Shown: piece by piece, positions 37,082 to 45,928 of the stretch
Position numbering within the stretch: the first letter of the stretch is position 1
How the letters are laid out: every line of letters starts with the position of its first letter
NCBI RefSeq assembly: GCF_947500255.1
Contig: NZ_CANMRL010000001.1
Span: forward strand, 1,178,001-1,242,000
Source of the DNA: an uncultured Psychroserpens sp.
GTDB lineage: Bacteria; Bacteroidota; Bacteroidia; Flavobacteriales; Flavobacteriaceae
Direction of reading: 5' to 3'
Length of the DNA stretch: 64,000 bases
Notes under the pieces: model-generated
Database searches by the model: none
Told to the model about the DNA's origin: nothing
What the model saw: the letters and a program-made list of their open reading frames with translations, nothing else
Made by a program: the position numbers and the translations under genes

Positions 37082-38416
37082 TTACGTCTTTTGGGAAAGC
37101 GATAAAAATAGTTGTCTGAATTTTATGATTAGAGGGACGCCTCTGGCAATAATCCAAACCGTTAATGCAATAAACACTGCATATAATTTAAGGTCATAAC
37201 TGTCAAGCAATAATAGAACAGGGATAAATACCAAACCAGTGGATAGTAGCAATAGGTTTCTAAGAAATTTCATTTTCCCCATACCTTTAAACATTCCATC
37301 AAAAATAAAGGCTAAAGCACATAAGGGTTGCATAGCTAAAACGATCCAATAAATCTTGTAAAACTCATTAAGGACCTCTTGATCTTTAGTGAAAATAGAG
37401 CCAACAAAGCTGTAACTAACTAATCCAATTACGGCTAAAATAATACCTACACCTATACCGCATTTGATTAAAAATCGACTTAATTCTACCAATTTTTTAT
37501 AGTCTTTTGCACCTAATAGTTTTCCAGAAAGAATATTTCCAGCACTCGCATAGCCATCTATAATAAAAGCGCCTAAAAACCATAGGTTAATGGCGATCGT
37601 ATATGCCGCAATATACTGTGTCCCATATAAAGTAGAATAACTTGTTGCAAAGTACAGTGTGGCATTTAAGGCTAAAGTTCTCACAAACAGATTGAGTACC
37701 ATGATAGAGAAGGTCTTAATTTGCTTATTAAACGGAAATGTAACTCGTAAGGAGATATCGGTTTTTTTCAGAAGAAAATAGGCCGAACAAAGCGCCATGA
37801 TAATCTGAGCAATAACACTTGCATAAGCTGCGCCTTGGATATGCATTGGATTGACAACTCCATCAATACCATATACGAAAACAACATCTAAAACGATGTT
37901 AACTATGGTTCCAACTATAGCAATAATCATTGGGTAAAAAGTGTTTTGTAACCCTCTAAATGTGCCAAAAACAGCAATGGTAAAGAGTGTAAAAGGAAAC
38001 CCAAAAACACGAATATTATAGTATTCAACACTATAATCCAGTATTTGACCAGATGCATTATAGAAATTAAAAATTTGAGATGAGAACGGTAATGTTATAG
38101 CTATAATAACAATACTAATAGAAGTGATTAAAAAGATAGCCTGAGCTGGAAGACTTTTAACCTGATCTAATTGATTTGCACCTAAATGTTGCGATACAAT
38201 TGATGAAATAGCACTTCTGGTTTGTCCAAATACCCAAATAAGCATTGAAATAAATGCACCAACAATTCCAACAGCAGCTAAAGCTTCGGCAGCATTGTAA
38301 TCAACGTTACCAATAATAGCAGTATCTGTAAGCGATAGGATAGGCTCAGCAACCCCAGAGATTAATGCGGGAATAGCAAGTTTGTTGATGTTTTTTAATG
38401 TAATAGCTGTTTTCAA
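37082..38416 (-). CDS. MATE family efflux transporter
   Basis: About 445 residues with 12 membrane helices and the two-fold MATE pattern (LAIPALISGVAEPILSLTDTAIIG at the N-terminus in part; IDGYASAGNILSGKLLGAKD in the second half). It resembles the DinF/NorM-type Na+ or H+ antiporters that export cationic compounds. No ATG fits; a TTG at 38416 overlaps the TGA of the upstream GNAT gene (TTGA) and gives MKTAITLKNINKLAIP. A TTG 18 bases earlier is the alternative. Likely co-translated with the acetyltransferase. Substrate unknown. Confidence 0.88.
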   Translation of the reverse strand: MKTAITLKNINKLAIPALISGVAEPILSLTDTAIIGNVDYNAAEALAAVGIVGAFISMLIWVFGQTRSAISSIVSQHLGANQLDQVKSLPAQAIFLITSISIVIIAITLPFSSQIFNFYNASGQILDYSVEYYNIRVFGFPFTLFTIAVFGTFRGLQNTFYPMIIAIVGTIVNIVLDVVFVYGIDGVVNPMHIQGAAYASVIAQIIMALCSAYFLLKKTDISLRVTFPFNKQIKTFSIMVLNLFVRTLALNATLYFATSYSTLYGTQYIAAYTIAINLWFLGAFIIDGYASAGNILSGKLLGAKDYKKLVELSRFLIKCGIGVGIILAVIGLVSYSFVGSIFTKDQEVLNEFYKIYWIVLAMQPLCALAFIFDGMFKGMGKMKFLRNLLLLSTGLVFIPVLLLLDSYDLKLYAVFIALTVWIIARGVPLIIKFRQLFLSLSQKT

Positions 38417-38913
38417 AAAATACGTTCGTAACAATAAAAAGGAAAAATACTTTGCTTCGGAAAATAAATATTACCCAAGCGTTGATAGCCACGAAGTTCG
38501 TAAAATTTTTGGTTTCTTTTGTTCTGAGAGAAGGTGTCTAATCGAATAGAAGTATAGTTATTTTCTATGGCATAAGTTTCGGCAAAGTCCATTAATTGTT
38601 GTGCATAACCTTGTCCTTGATACTTTGGATCAACCGCTAAGCGATGGATATAAATGTTATTGTTATTTGGAGTTAACCATGTCATTGGTACATATTCTTC
38701 ATCCATGAATGTAGATATGACAATGCAGCCTCTAATACTGTTGTCGATATCTAATACATAAAGCTCATCTCGATTAATGTCATTTTCAAAAGCAGTTCTA
38801 TTAGGATAATGTTCATTCCATTGAAATATGTTTTGATCAATCATATGCACGGCACATGCTTTTGTTATGTTCATGATTGCATCTATATCGGCTAGAGTTG
38901 CTTTACGTATCAT
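38413..38913 (-). CDS. GNAT family N-acetyltransferase
   Basis: 166 residues. It starts MIRKATLADIDAIMNI, a standard GNAT opening. The acetyl-CoA-binding motif A reads IHRLAVDPKYQGQGYAQQLMDFAE (V-x-x-x-x-Q-G-x-G). Motif B follows (SIRLDTFSQNKRNQKFYELRGY). It transfers an acetyl group to an amine; acceptor unknown. The MATE gene overlaps its stop codon. It diverges from the universal stress gene, and a TAACTTTG box on the minus strand (38943-38950) may serve it. Confidence 0.88.
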   Translation of the reverse strand: MIRKATLADIDAIMNITKACAVHMIDQNIFQWNEHYPNRTAFENDINRDELYVLDIDNSIRGCIVISTFMDEEYVPMTWLTPNNNNIYIHRLAVDPKYQGQGYAQQLMDFAETYAIENNYTSIRLDTFSQNKRNQKFYELRGYQRLGNIYFPKQSIFPFYCYERIF

Positions 38914-38930
38914 ATTAATAGTTACCTTTG
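38898..38930 (+). promoter_or_regulatory. Candidate promoter of the universal stress protein gene
   Basis: TTG (38898-38900), 22 bases, then TACCTTTG (38923-38930), matching TTG / TAnnTTTG. The ATG is at 38968. The box overlaps the 5' end of the divergent GNAT gene. Confidence 0.45.
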
Positions 38931-38967
38931 CAAAAATTTATACAAAGTTACTTTTAAATATTTGATT

Positions 38968-39762
38968 ATGAAGTCTATTCTTGTTCCAGTCGGTTCCTCT
39001 AAAAATGCAGAAAGTCATTTACAGTACGCCGTAGATTTTGCTAGAGCTTTTGGTGCTAAATTATATGTGGCACAAATTTATAATGTATACACAAAAGCTG
39101 GAACGATGATAAAAGTTGACCATATTTTAGAACGTGAAAGTTTAGAGTTTTTAAAAGGCCATGTATCTAAAATAGACACAAAGGGTGTTGATATTGTGGT
39201 TAAAACGTTTAAAGGGAAACTTGTAGATACCATAGAGTTGGCTTGTGAAGCATTAAATGTTGACCTCATTTTATTAGAGCCACGAACGAACTCTATCAAA
39301 GATGAGGTGTATTTGGGAAAAACTTCGGGAAAGATTGTTAAGCAAACTAATATTCCTGCATTGATTGTTCCTGAAGGTTATGTTTATAAACCAATTGTAA
39401 AAATCTTACTTGCGGTTAAATCTGCAGTAATTAGAAAAGAAGATGCTTTAGATCCGTTAAAAGCTATAAAAAATCAATTTAAAGCAGTGGTTAACTTACT
39501 TTTGGTAAAAACACCATTTTACAATGAAGGCGATTTAGATGTTGATGAAGATTTAGCTAGTTTGATTACAAACACGACAACTAGTGAAAACGCTACGACC
39601 TATCAAGGTGTTTTAGAGCACTATAAAAATAATAATCCAGACTTATTATGTGTTGTGCGACGTAAGCGTGGATTTTTTGTAAAGAAATGGGAAAAGAGTA
39701 CCATTTTTAAGAAAGACTTTAGTAGCGCTCTACCCGTATTGGTTTTAAGAGGTTTAAAATAA
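38968..39762 (+). CDS. Universal stress protein family protein
   Basis: 264 residues from ATG 38968 (MKSILVPVGSSKNAESHLQYAVDFA). The N-terminal half is a typical Usp domain. The second half (from ~YVYKPIVKILLAV) looks like a degenerate second Usp domain, without the ATP-binding G-2x-G-9x-G-(S/T) pattern. Tandem Usp proteins of ~270 residues are common in Flavobacteriaceae and are linked to stress survival, without a defined reaction. Its ORF could be read from a TTG two codons earlier. The tRNA-Ala gene follows 5 bases after the stop. Confidence 0.88.
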   Translation: MKSILVPVGSSKNAESHLQYAVDFARAFGAKLYVAQIYNVYTKAGTMIKVDHILERESLEFLKGHVSKIDTKGVDIVVKTFKGKLVDTIELACEALNVDLILLEPRTNSIKDEVYLGKTSGKIVKQTNIPALIVPEGYVYKPIVKILLAVKSAVIRKEDALDPLKAIKNQFKAVVNLLLVKTPFYNEGDLDVDEDLASLITNTTTSENATTYQGVLEHYKNNNPDLLCVVRRKRGFFVKKWEKSTIFKKDFSSALPVLVLRGLK

Positions 39763-39767
39763 TTAAT

Positions 39768-39841
39768 GGGGATGTAGCTCAGTTGGCTAGAGTGCTTGAC
39801 TGGCAGTCAAGAGGTCACGGGTTCGAATCCCGTCTTCTCCA
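39768..39841 (+). tRNA. tRNA-Ala (anticodon GGC)
   Basis: 74 bases folding as a cloverleaf. The acceptor is GGGGATG with CTTCTCC, including the G3-U70 pair that identifies alanine tRNAs; there is one T-T mismatch at the sixth pair. The D arm contains AGCTCAGTTGG. The anticodon arm is CTTGA-CTGGCAG-TCAAG (anticodon GGC). The T arm is CGGG-TTCGAAT-CCCG. The discriminator is A and no full CCA is encoded. Confidence 0.95.
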
Positions 39842-39867
39842 CATCAAGCGCAGCTTGTAATGCATTG

Positions 39868-39911
39868 AAACTAAAAATCTGACAAGTTTACTTGATCAGA
39901 TTTTTAGTTTT
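39868..39911 (+). terminator. Terminator after tRNA-Ala
   Basis: Perfect 15-bp stem (AAACTAAAAATCTGA and its complement) with an inner CAAG/CTTG pairing, followed by T-rich DNA. Confidence 0.75.
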
Positions 39912-39962
39912 GATTTATTATTTCTTATCGGAAACGACGTTGCATTTGCAGTAGTGGATCAT

Positions 39963-39995
39963 AGAGGAACTGCCGGGCTAATCCCGTCTTCTCCA
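39963..39995 (+). pseudogene. Decayed tRNA-Ala 3' remnant
   Basis: Contains CGGGCTAATCCCG followed by TCTTCTCCA, which copies the T arm and acceptor 3' strand of the adjacent tRNA with two bases lost from the T loop. The repeat extends past the tRNA end: 25-base segments 39826-39850 and 39980-40004 differ at one position. The 5' half is not recognisable, so it cannot be a working tRNA. Confidence 0.6.
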
Positions 39996-40018
39996 CACCA
40001 AGCGTAATTTAAAAACAA

Positions 40019-40046
40019 AAAGCCCAACTGTAAAATGTAGGGCTTT
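40019..40046. terminator. Terminator-like hairpin in the gene-less stretch
   Basis: AAAGCCC / GGGCTTT 7-bp stem with a 14-base loop, A-run before and T-run after, so it could work in either direction. The transcript it would end is unclear. Confidence 0.4.
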
Positions 40047-40561
40047 ATTGCTTAAAACCTTAAACAAGAGGTTCAAGTCAAGGTTCTAACTAACTACATC
40101 GTATAGCATATCTATTTAATTCGACATAAATATTCCTATTAATATAAATGTGTAAAATAAAATCAAGAATAGTATTATTTTTCTTTGTTCTGAAACTGTT
40201 CTTTTCACCATCATAGAAGTAATTAATATGTTATTTTGATCTAAGAGGAAAGAACCCATAGTATAGCACTACAACTATGGGCTCTGAAAAACCTCTTGTC
40301 GCAAATCAGAGATTATTGTTATTAATCTAAGATTCTACTATTAACCAAATATTATGCTACTAATACAATAATTTAAAAGAGGTTATTATATGTTTATTCC
40401 TTTTCATTTCTTAATACTTATTATCAATGATGATTTGATAAACCAAAAGTATTGGTTTTTATACAAACCTGAAATAAGTACCAGCGCGTAATATATGCAT
40501 ACTGGTGCTTATAAGTTTCTCTAGAGGTAAATGATATAAAGAGATATAACACATGATAAAA

Positions 40562-40592
40562 AAACCCAAAACTTTCGTTCTGGGTTTAATTT
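40562..40592 (-). terminator. Terminator after the LamG gene
   Basis: AAACCCA / TGGGTTT stem followed on the minus strand by an eight-base T-rich run, 55 bases past the LamG stop. Confidence 0.6.
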
Positions 40593-40646
40593 TGAACTAA
40601 ATCGAATCTAGTTCTCCCTTATTTAAACGTTTAAGATTGCTTTAAA

Positions 40647-41714
40647 TTAATCTTTAATAAGCTTTTTGGTAAGTGTACCTACAGCGTATTTGACTTCTAT
40701 TAAATACAATCCTGATGCAAATTCTGAAATATCAAAACGTAGCCCTTCAATCATATTTGCGTGTTCCTTTATCAATTTTCCTGAAATATTATAAATAGAT
40801 ACTTTTTCTATTTTGGAATTACCTGAATGCTCAATTCTAAATGTCCCATTAGTTGTAGGGTTAGGCACTAGAGCAATATTGTTTTCTGTAAAGTCTGATT
40901 CATTAACAGATAAGGTATCGCAAGATCCTGAAACACCATTAGCTGAGGTATCTCTAAAATTACCTTCTACACTCATGAGTTCAAACCCAACTAAATTACC
41001 GTCTAAGTTATTTGAGGATTTGTCGGTAACACTAGTAATCGTTGTATTATCTGTATTCACCGTACCTTGATTTAGATCAAAGTTTAGGATTAACCCTGTT
41101 TCATCTCCAATTAACTGACAATCCATTGATGCATTAATTTCGGCCTCAGTCCTTGCATAACTCCATAAACGAACTTCATCCATCATACCTTGTAACGGAT
41201 ATGGGTCACCTCCAGCAGTAGTACCTGCGCCAATTCTAAGCGGGTTATTATTAGGTGTTAAGCTTCCTGATCCGGCTTGAGTTCGAACATTTATACCATC
41301 AATGTAAAACTTTACTTCGGTACTGCTTAAAGTTACAGCTATGTGATACCATTGATTTGTAGTTACCGAGTTCCATATATAATCGGTAAAATTACCTCCA
41401 AATCCAGAGTGATAAAAACGAAAAATCTTATTACCTCCATCTGTTAACAGCATAAGTCCATAAGATTCAGTGTACCTAGACTTAGCAAAAACACATTCCC
41501 AATCCCATCCGTCTGTTGTTCTATTTACTTGGTCAAAATTTACCCAAGCTTCAAACGTAAAACTTGTGGTGAAATCTAATGAATTATTATCAGGGACTTC
41601 TATGTAATCCCATGAAGCGACTTGCCCATCAAAGTCTAGTCCTGTAGCAGTCTGGGCCGTTGAAATTTGACATAAAAATACCAATGTAAGTAAAAAAAGT
41701 AGTTGTTTTTTCAT
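40647..41714 (-). CDS. LamG/concanavalin-like domain protein with type A T9SS sorting domain
   Basis: 355 residues. A signal peptide (ends CQISTAQ) is followed by a LamG/laminin-G-type jellyroll (~25-200: FTFEAWVNFDQVN ... WYHIAVTLSSTEVKFYIDG ... GMMDEVRLWSYARTEAEI). A linker and a type A sorting domain (~285-355: NIALVPNPTTNGTFRIEHSG ... SGLYLIEVKYAVGTLTKKLIKD) complete it. T9SS would place it on the surface; it may bind or act on a glycan, and no catalytic residues are visible. It is divergent from fecI and so may respond to the same signalling cassette; this is inference. Confidence 0.88.
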   Translation of the reverse strand: MKKQLLFLLTLVFLCQISTAQTATGLDFDGQVASWDYIEVPDNNSLDFTTSFTFEAWVNFDQVNRTTDGWDWECVFAKSRYTESYGLMLLTDGGNKIFRFYHSGFGGNFTDYIWNSVTTNQWYHIAVTLSSTEVKFYIDGINVRTQAGSGSLTPNNNPLRIGAGTTAGGDPYPLQGMMDEVRLWSYARTEAEINASMDCQLIGDETGLILNFDLNQGTVNTDNTTITSVTDKSSNNLDGNLVGFELMSVEGNFRDTSANGVSGSCDTLSVNESDFTENNIALVPNPTTNGTFRIEHSGNSKIEKVSIYNISGKLIKEHANMIEGLRFDISEFASGLYLIEVKYAVGTLTKKLIKD

Positions 41715-41903
41715 AATTAAATAGGTTAAATAGTGTTTGTTACTCTTATGACATGTAATTCGTGACCTACCCTATTTTTTTTTCATTTTTTTTGCTTTTT
41801 AACATTTATACGGCCAAAGCGAATATTAATTCTCAATAAAAAATATTGAATTTAAGTCCATTACCATACCTAATAAATGCGATAAGAATTTCGTTTTATT
41901 TTT

Positions 41904-41936
41904 TTGTGATATATTTTAGTGCTTTGAGTATTTTTG
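41904..41936 (+). promoter_or_regulatory. Candidate promoter of the FecI-type sigma factor gene
   Basis: TTG at 41904-41906, 22 bases, then TATTTTTG at 41929-41936. The ATG follows at 41952. Good match to the flavobacterial housekeeping consensus. Confidence 0.5.
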
Positions 41937-41951
41937 AACCCTCATTAGAAA

Positions 41952-42476
41952 ATGATGCAAGACAAAGAACCTTCTATTTGCGAAGAAAAAGTGTATAACG
42001 AATTGTTTCGGAAGTACTATGAACCGGTAACGAAGTACATTTATTATAAATGTGGAAATTTGCATCAAGCTGAGGACATTGTTCAGAATGTATTTATTAA
42101 AATCTGGAAACTTTGTGCTACTATTATGTATTCAAAAGCAAAGGCTTATATATACTCAGCCTCAAAACATTCCTTTTTAAATGAAGTTGCACATGAAAAA
42201 GTGGTTTTAAAACACCAAAAGACCATTGAGGAAAATACAGATTATGAAAGCCCTGATTTTTTGATTGAAATAGATGAATTTAGAGTTAAGTTAAAGCAAG
42301 CTATTAATACCTTAAACCCAAAGGAAAAAGAAGTTTTTTTATTGAGTAGGGTAGAAGATAAAACCTATAAAGAAATTGCCGAAATAACAGGCTTAACGGT
42401 TAAGGCTATAGAACGCAGAATGAGTAAAGCACTAAAGGAATTACGTGAGATACTTGGCGCACATATCAAAGTATAA
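41952..42476 (+). CDS. FecI-type ECF RNA polymerase sigma factor
   Basis: 174 residues. Region 2 contains YYEPVTKYIYYKCGNLHQAEDIVQNVFIKIWK in parts that bind the -10 element and core polymerase. Region 4 contains LNPKEKEVFLLSRVEDKTYKEIAEITGLTVKAIERRMSKAL in part, the -35 helix-turn-helix. It should be held by the FecR-type protein encoded next and released when the TonB receptor is occupied. Two start codons (41952, 41955) are possible. It is the first gene of a three-gene cassette. Confidence 0.93.
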   Translation: MMQDKEPSICEEKVYNELFRKYYEPVTKYIYYKCGNLHQAEDIVQNVFIKIWKLCATIMYSKAKAYIYSASKHSFLNEVAHEKVVLKHQKTIEENTDYESPDFLIEIDEFRVKLKQAINTLNPKEKEVFLLSRVEDKTYKEIAEITGLTVKAIERRMSKALKELREILGAHIKV

Positions 42477-42526
42477 AATAGGGTGAAGCTTAATTTAAAT
42501 GTCTTATAGTTAGAAGCTTAAAACAG

Positions 42527-43432
42527 ATGATGAACAATTACGATACAGATGATACTTTTTTAGGACGCTGGATAGCTGGGGAACTGTCTGAAGAGGAGCT
42601 TATCGCTTTTAAAAGCACAAAAACATACAAGCAGTTTAAACTCATTAATATAGAGTCTCAATTATTAAGTGGTCCTGATATTGATGTAGAGAGGGCATTA
42701 CGTGAGGTAAAGCAGAAATTAAAACAAAACAAAGCTAAGACTAAAACAATTCGTCTTTGGCAAACAATTACTGTCGCTGCTATGTTAATTATAGCATTAG
42801 GCGTATTTTTTAATTCATCTAAAACCTACACAAATGCAATTGGCGAAACTCAAACTATTCTTTTAGAAGATGGTTCAAAAGTATATTTAAATGCGAATTC
42901 TAGTCTGTCGTTAAAACGTTTCTTTTGGTCAAGCGATAAAACAGTAAACTTGAATGGTGAAGCTTATTTTGTGATTACTAAGAGCAATGATTTTAAAGTA
43001 GAGACATCGAAAGGTCAAGTAAAGGTATTAGGTACTAAATTTAATATAAAAGACCGATCATACTTTGAGTTGAAATGTTACGAAGGGAAAGTAGAGTTTG
43101 CTCAATTGAATGATTCATCTTTTTCGAAGATTTTGACTCAAGGAATGCAAATAATAATTGATAACGATCGTATTGAAGATCTAAGTTTTAATGAAGAATC
43201 ACCTTTGTGGCAAAAAGGTATTTCTAAATTTGATGAGCAACCCTTACATCTAGTATTAGAGGAATTAACCCAATATTTTGATATCAATTTTGATGATCAA
43301 AACATTGACACTGGAAGATTGTTTTCAGGAAGTTTCGATCATAAGGATTTAAATCTTGCATTAAAAGCTACATTGGTTCCAATGGGCATAAATTACAAAG
43401 CTGAGCAGCGAACTATTATACTTTCAGAATAA
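42527..43432 (+). CDS. FecR family anti-sigma factor
   Basis: 301 residues. A short cytoplasmic N-terminus (DDTFLGRWIAGELSEEEL) binds the sigma factor. One membrane helix (~83-101, ITVAAMLIIALGVFF) crosses the inner membrane. The periplasmic FecR domain (TQTILLEDGSKVYLNANSSL ... LNGEAYFVI ... VKVLGTKFNIKD) is followed by a DUF4974 C-terminus (QPLHLVLEELTQYFDINF ... LNLALKATL). It transmits the signal from the STN domain of the receptor encoded downstream. Confidence 0.93.
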   Translation: MMNNYDTDDTFLGRWIAGELSEEELIAFKSTKTYKQFKLINIESQLLSGPDIDVERALREVKQKLKQNKAKTKTIRLWQTITVAAMLIIALGVFFNSSKTYTNAIGETQTILLEDGSKVYLNANSSLSLKRFFWSSDKTVNLNGEAYFVITKSNDFKVETSKGQVKVLGTKFNIKDRSYFELKCYEGKVEFAQLNDSSFSKILTQGMQIIIDNDRIEDLSFNEESPLWQKGISKFDEQPLHLVLEELTQYFDINFDDQNIDTGRLFSGSFDHKDLNLALKATLVPMGINYKAEQRTIILSE

Positions 43433-43470
43433 CTGAAAAGTCTAAATTTGCATTTCCAAATCAAACAAGT

Positions 43471-45915
43471 ATGAAGCATTATTTTTTCGTTTTAGTGTTC
43501 TTTTTTTCTATGACGATTGTAGCGCAGCAAAAACAGGATTTTAAGTACACGCAAACCTCTTTATCCCAAGTATTAAAAGAGCTTCAAGAACGAAACAATA
43601 TATCCATTTCATTTGCGTCTGATGCTATCAAAGACATCTTTGTTACTATTGATATAAAGCAAATTACTTGGGTTGAATTTTTATCAGTTTTAGAAAGTGA
43701 AACGGGTTTAACTTTTGAAAAAATATCTGAAAATCAAATTATAGTCACACCTCATACAGATAATAATATAATAGTCCCTATTGAAGCCTTAAATGATATA
43801 ATTATTTTGGGATATGTTACAAATGGGATAGATAAGAACAAAGATGGTTCTATAGCTGTAGATACTGAAAGATTAGGGATTTTACCTGGAATGGTAAATA
43901 CTGATATCGCACAAAGTATTCAATTAATTCCTGGGATTTCAACTTTAGACGAATCGGCGACAGGAATACAGGTTAGAGGTGGTTCTCCTGATCAAAACTT
44001 AATATTATACGATAACATCAAACTGTTTAATACGGGTTATTTCTACGGCATGTTTTCGTTATTTAATCCTTTTGCCACTCAAAAAGCAACTATTTATAGA
44101 TCTGGAACAAGCGCTAGCTATGGTGATCGTATTTCTGGTATTATAGATATTTCTAGTGGTAATAAAATTCATGAAAACACTAAAGGGGGATTTGAAATCG
44201 ATGGTTTATCTATAAATGGTTATGTAAAAACACCACTGTCAAGTAAGATAGGGTTGTATCTATTTGCAAGACGGTCATATTCAGACCTATTAAAAACGCC
44301 TACTTATAATAGTTATGTCGATAAAATTTTTACAAATTTCGGTGTTGCAAGAGATGTTAATGGGAATATTCTTGAATTAGAAACGGATGATGATTTTAGT
44401 CCAGAAACTAGCAATAACACATTTAATTTTGCTGACATCAGTACCAAACTGATTATAAAACCAAATGAGAAAAATGATATAGAATTTAGTGCATTATACA
44501 CTAGAAATCGTTTAGATTTTGATTTCAAAGGAGGAGATGAGGTCCTTGTAGATTCACTAATCACACAAAATAAAGGGATAAGTTTTAACTGGAAGCATCA
44601 AAGTAGTGAAAAGCAGCAAGAAGAACTTACAGCTTACTTTTCTGAGTATAATTCTTTTTATCAGAATGATGAGATAAAAGATGAAACAGGAGATGGTATT
44701 TTAGATCTAAGCGAAGTCAATATTAGAGAGAACAATATTACAGAAATTGGAGCAAATTTCACATCATTTACGCAAATTAGAGAATCTCAAAAACTAACAC
44801 TTGGTTATCAGTTGTCTTTTACCGATTTGGACGTCACCATAAGTAAAGAAAAGCCTATTGAATCTGAAAGAGAAGTCTTAGTGCAAGATGATAGTAATCT
44901 AAAAAACGCATTATTTGGAGAATATACCATAAATCTAAACAATAAAGGTTTAATTAATGCTGGTGTGCGATTTTCGCATTATAGTAGTTTAAATGAATTT
45001 TTAATTGAGCCACGAGTTAATTTTGAATATGCTTTAAGCAAACGCCTAAGATCAAAAATCGCCATTGAAAGAAGAAACCAACCTATTTCACAATTAATAG
45101 AATTCAACCATACCGAATTGCGCTTAGAGAACAATTTATGGCGATTGTCGGATGATAAACAGTATCCATTACTATCGAGTAATCAAATTTCAGGAGGTCT
45201 ATTATATCATCATAAGAGTTTAAACATTGATGCTGATTTTTATTACAAAGAACTAAAAGGGCTAACAACATTTACTAATGGTTTTAGTAATCCTTTAGAA
45301 AACTTAGAACAAGGTGAAAGCACAATAAAGGGTGTTGATATTTTATTAAAATATAAACGAAACAATTATAAAGTTTGGCTAGGGTATACCTTTAATGATA
45401 TAACGTTTCAGTTTCTAAATTTAGAAGACACACCATCTAAATTTAATGGTAATAATGACATTACACATCAATTTAGAATTTCCAACTCGTTTAAACTAAA
45501 CAATTGGCAATTTGCTTTAGGATGGCAAATTAGAACAGGTAAACCAATAACTCCTGTAAATAGTTATACTATAGAAATTGATGCTGACGGTGAAAATGCT
45601 GGTGTTGTAAACTTTGGCGCTATAAATAGTGATAGACTACCGAGTTTTCATCGATTGGATGCTTCGGTTTTATATGATTTCAAGATTAAAAAAACAGATG
45701 CTCAGTTAGGGATATCACTCTTAAACATTTACAACAGAATAAAACCATTAAATTTAATTTACAAGGCCGAACGCAAACCTCTAGATGATGGCGGTATTGC
45801 TATTGAAGGTACGACGGGTGAAACACCTGAAGAACGGGAAATTATATTGGAGCAGGTGATTCAACGATTCTCATTAGGGTTTACACCTAATATATCATTT
45901 AAGCTATTTATTTAA
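43471..45915 (+). CDS. TonB-dependent receptor with STN signalling domain (FecA-like)
   Basis: 814 residues. It has a signal peptide (ends MTIVAQ), then an STN domain (~23-90: QTSLSQVLKELQERNNISIS ... LSVLESETGLTFEKI). A plug domain (~130-230: SIQLIPGISTLDESATGIQVRGGSPDQNLIL in part, TIYRSGTSASYGDRISGIIDI) and a 22-strand barrel follow, ending in ISFKLFI. STN plus upstream sigma/anti-sigma marks a transducer: substrate binding at the surface signals through FecR to FecI. The ligand is unknown; no SusD partner is present, so a small chelate or peptide is as likely as a glycan. Confidence 0.93.
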   Translation: MKHYFFVLVFFFSMTIVAQQKQDFKYTQTSLSQVLKELQERNNISISFASDAIKDIFVTIDIKQITWVEFLSVLESETGLTFEKISENQIIVTPHTDNNIIVPIEALNDIIILGYVTNGIDKNKDGSIAVDTERLGILPGMVNTDIAQSIQLIPGISTLDESATGIQVRGGSPDQNLILYDNIKLFNTGYFYGMFSLFNPFATQKATIYRSGTSASYGDRISGIIDISSGNKIHENTKGGFEIDGLSINGYVKTPLSSKIGLYLFARRSYSDLLKTPTYNSYVDKIFTNFGVARDVNGNILELETDDDFSPETSNNTFNFADISTKLIIKPNEKNDIEFSALYTRNRLDFDFKGGDEVLVDSLITQNKGISFNWKHQSSEKQQEELTAYFSEYNSFYQNDEIKDETGDGILDLSEVNIRENNITEIGANFTSFTQIRESQKLTLGYQLSFTDLDVTISKEKPIESEREVLVQDDSNLKNALFGEYTINLNNKGLINAGVRFSHYSSLNEFLIEPRVNFEYALSKRLRSKIAIERRNQPISQLIEFNHTELRLENNLWRLSDDKQYPLLSSNQISGGLLYHHKSLNIDADFYYKELKGLTTFTNGFSNPLENLEQGESTIKGVDILLKYKRNNYKVWLGYTFNDITFQFLNLEDTPSKFNGNNDITHQFRISNSFKLNNWQFALGWQIRTGKPITPVNSYTIEIDADGENAGVVNFGAINSDRLPSFHRLDASVLYDFKIKKTDAQLGISLLNIYNRIKPLNLIYKAERKPLDDGGIAIEGTTGETPEEREIILEQVIQRFSLGFTPNISFKLFI

Positions 45916-45928
45916 GTAGCGATTAATT

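Larger units (their letters stand above)
39842..40646. other. Gene-less stretch with tRNA remnant and hairpins
   Basis: About 800 bases with no credible coding frame between tRNA-Ala and the LamG gene. It holds a 15-bp-stem terminator (39868-39911), a decayed copy of the tRNA 3' end (39963-39995), further hairpins at 40019-40046 and 40562-40587, and a long imperfect stem-loop at 40243-40297. I see no RNA family I can name. Confidence 0.6.

Noticed and set aside
38416-38434. TTG at 38434 as MATE start
   Set aside because: The TTG at 38416 overlaps the GNAT stop codon and gives the usual N-terminal length; the earlier one remains possible.
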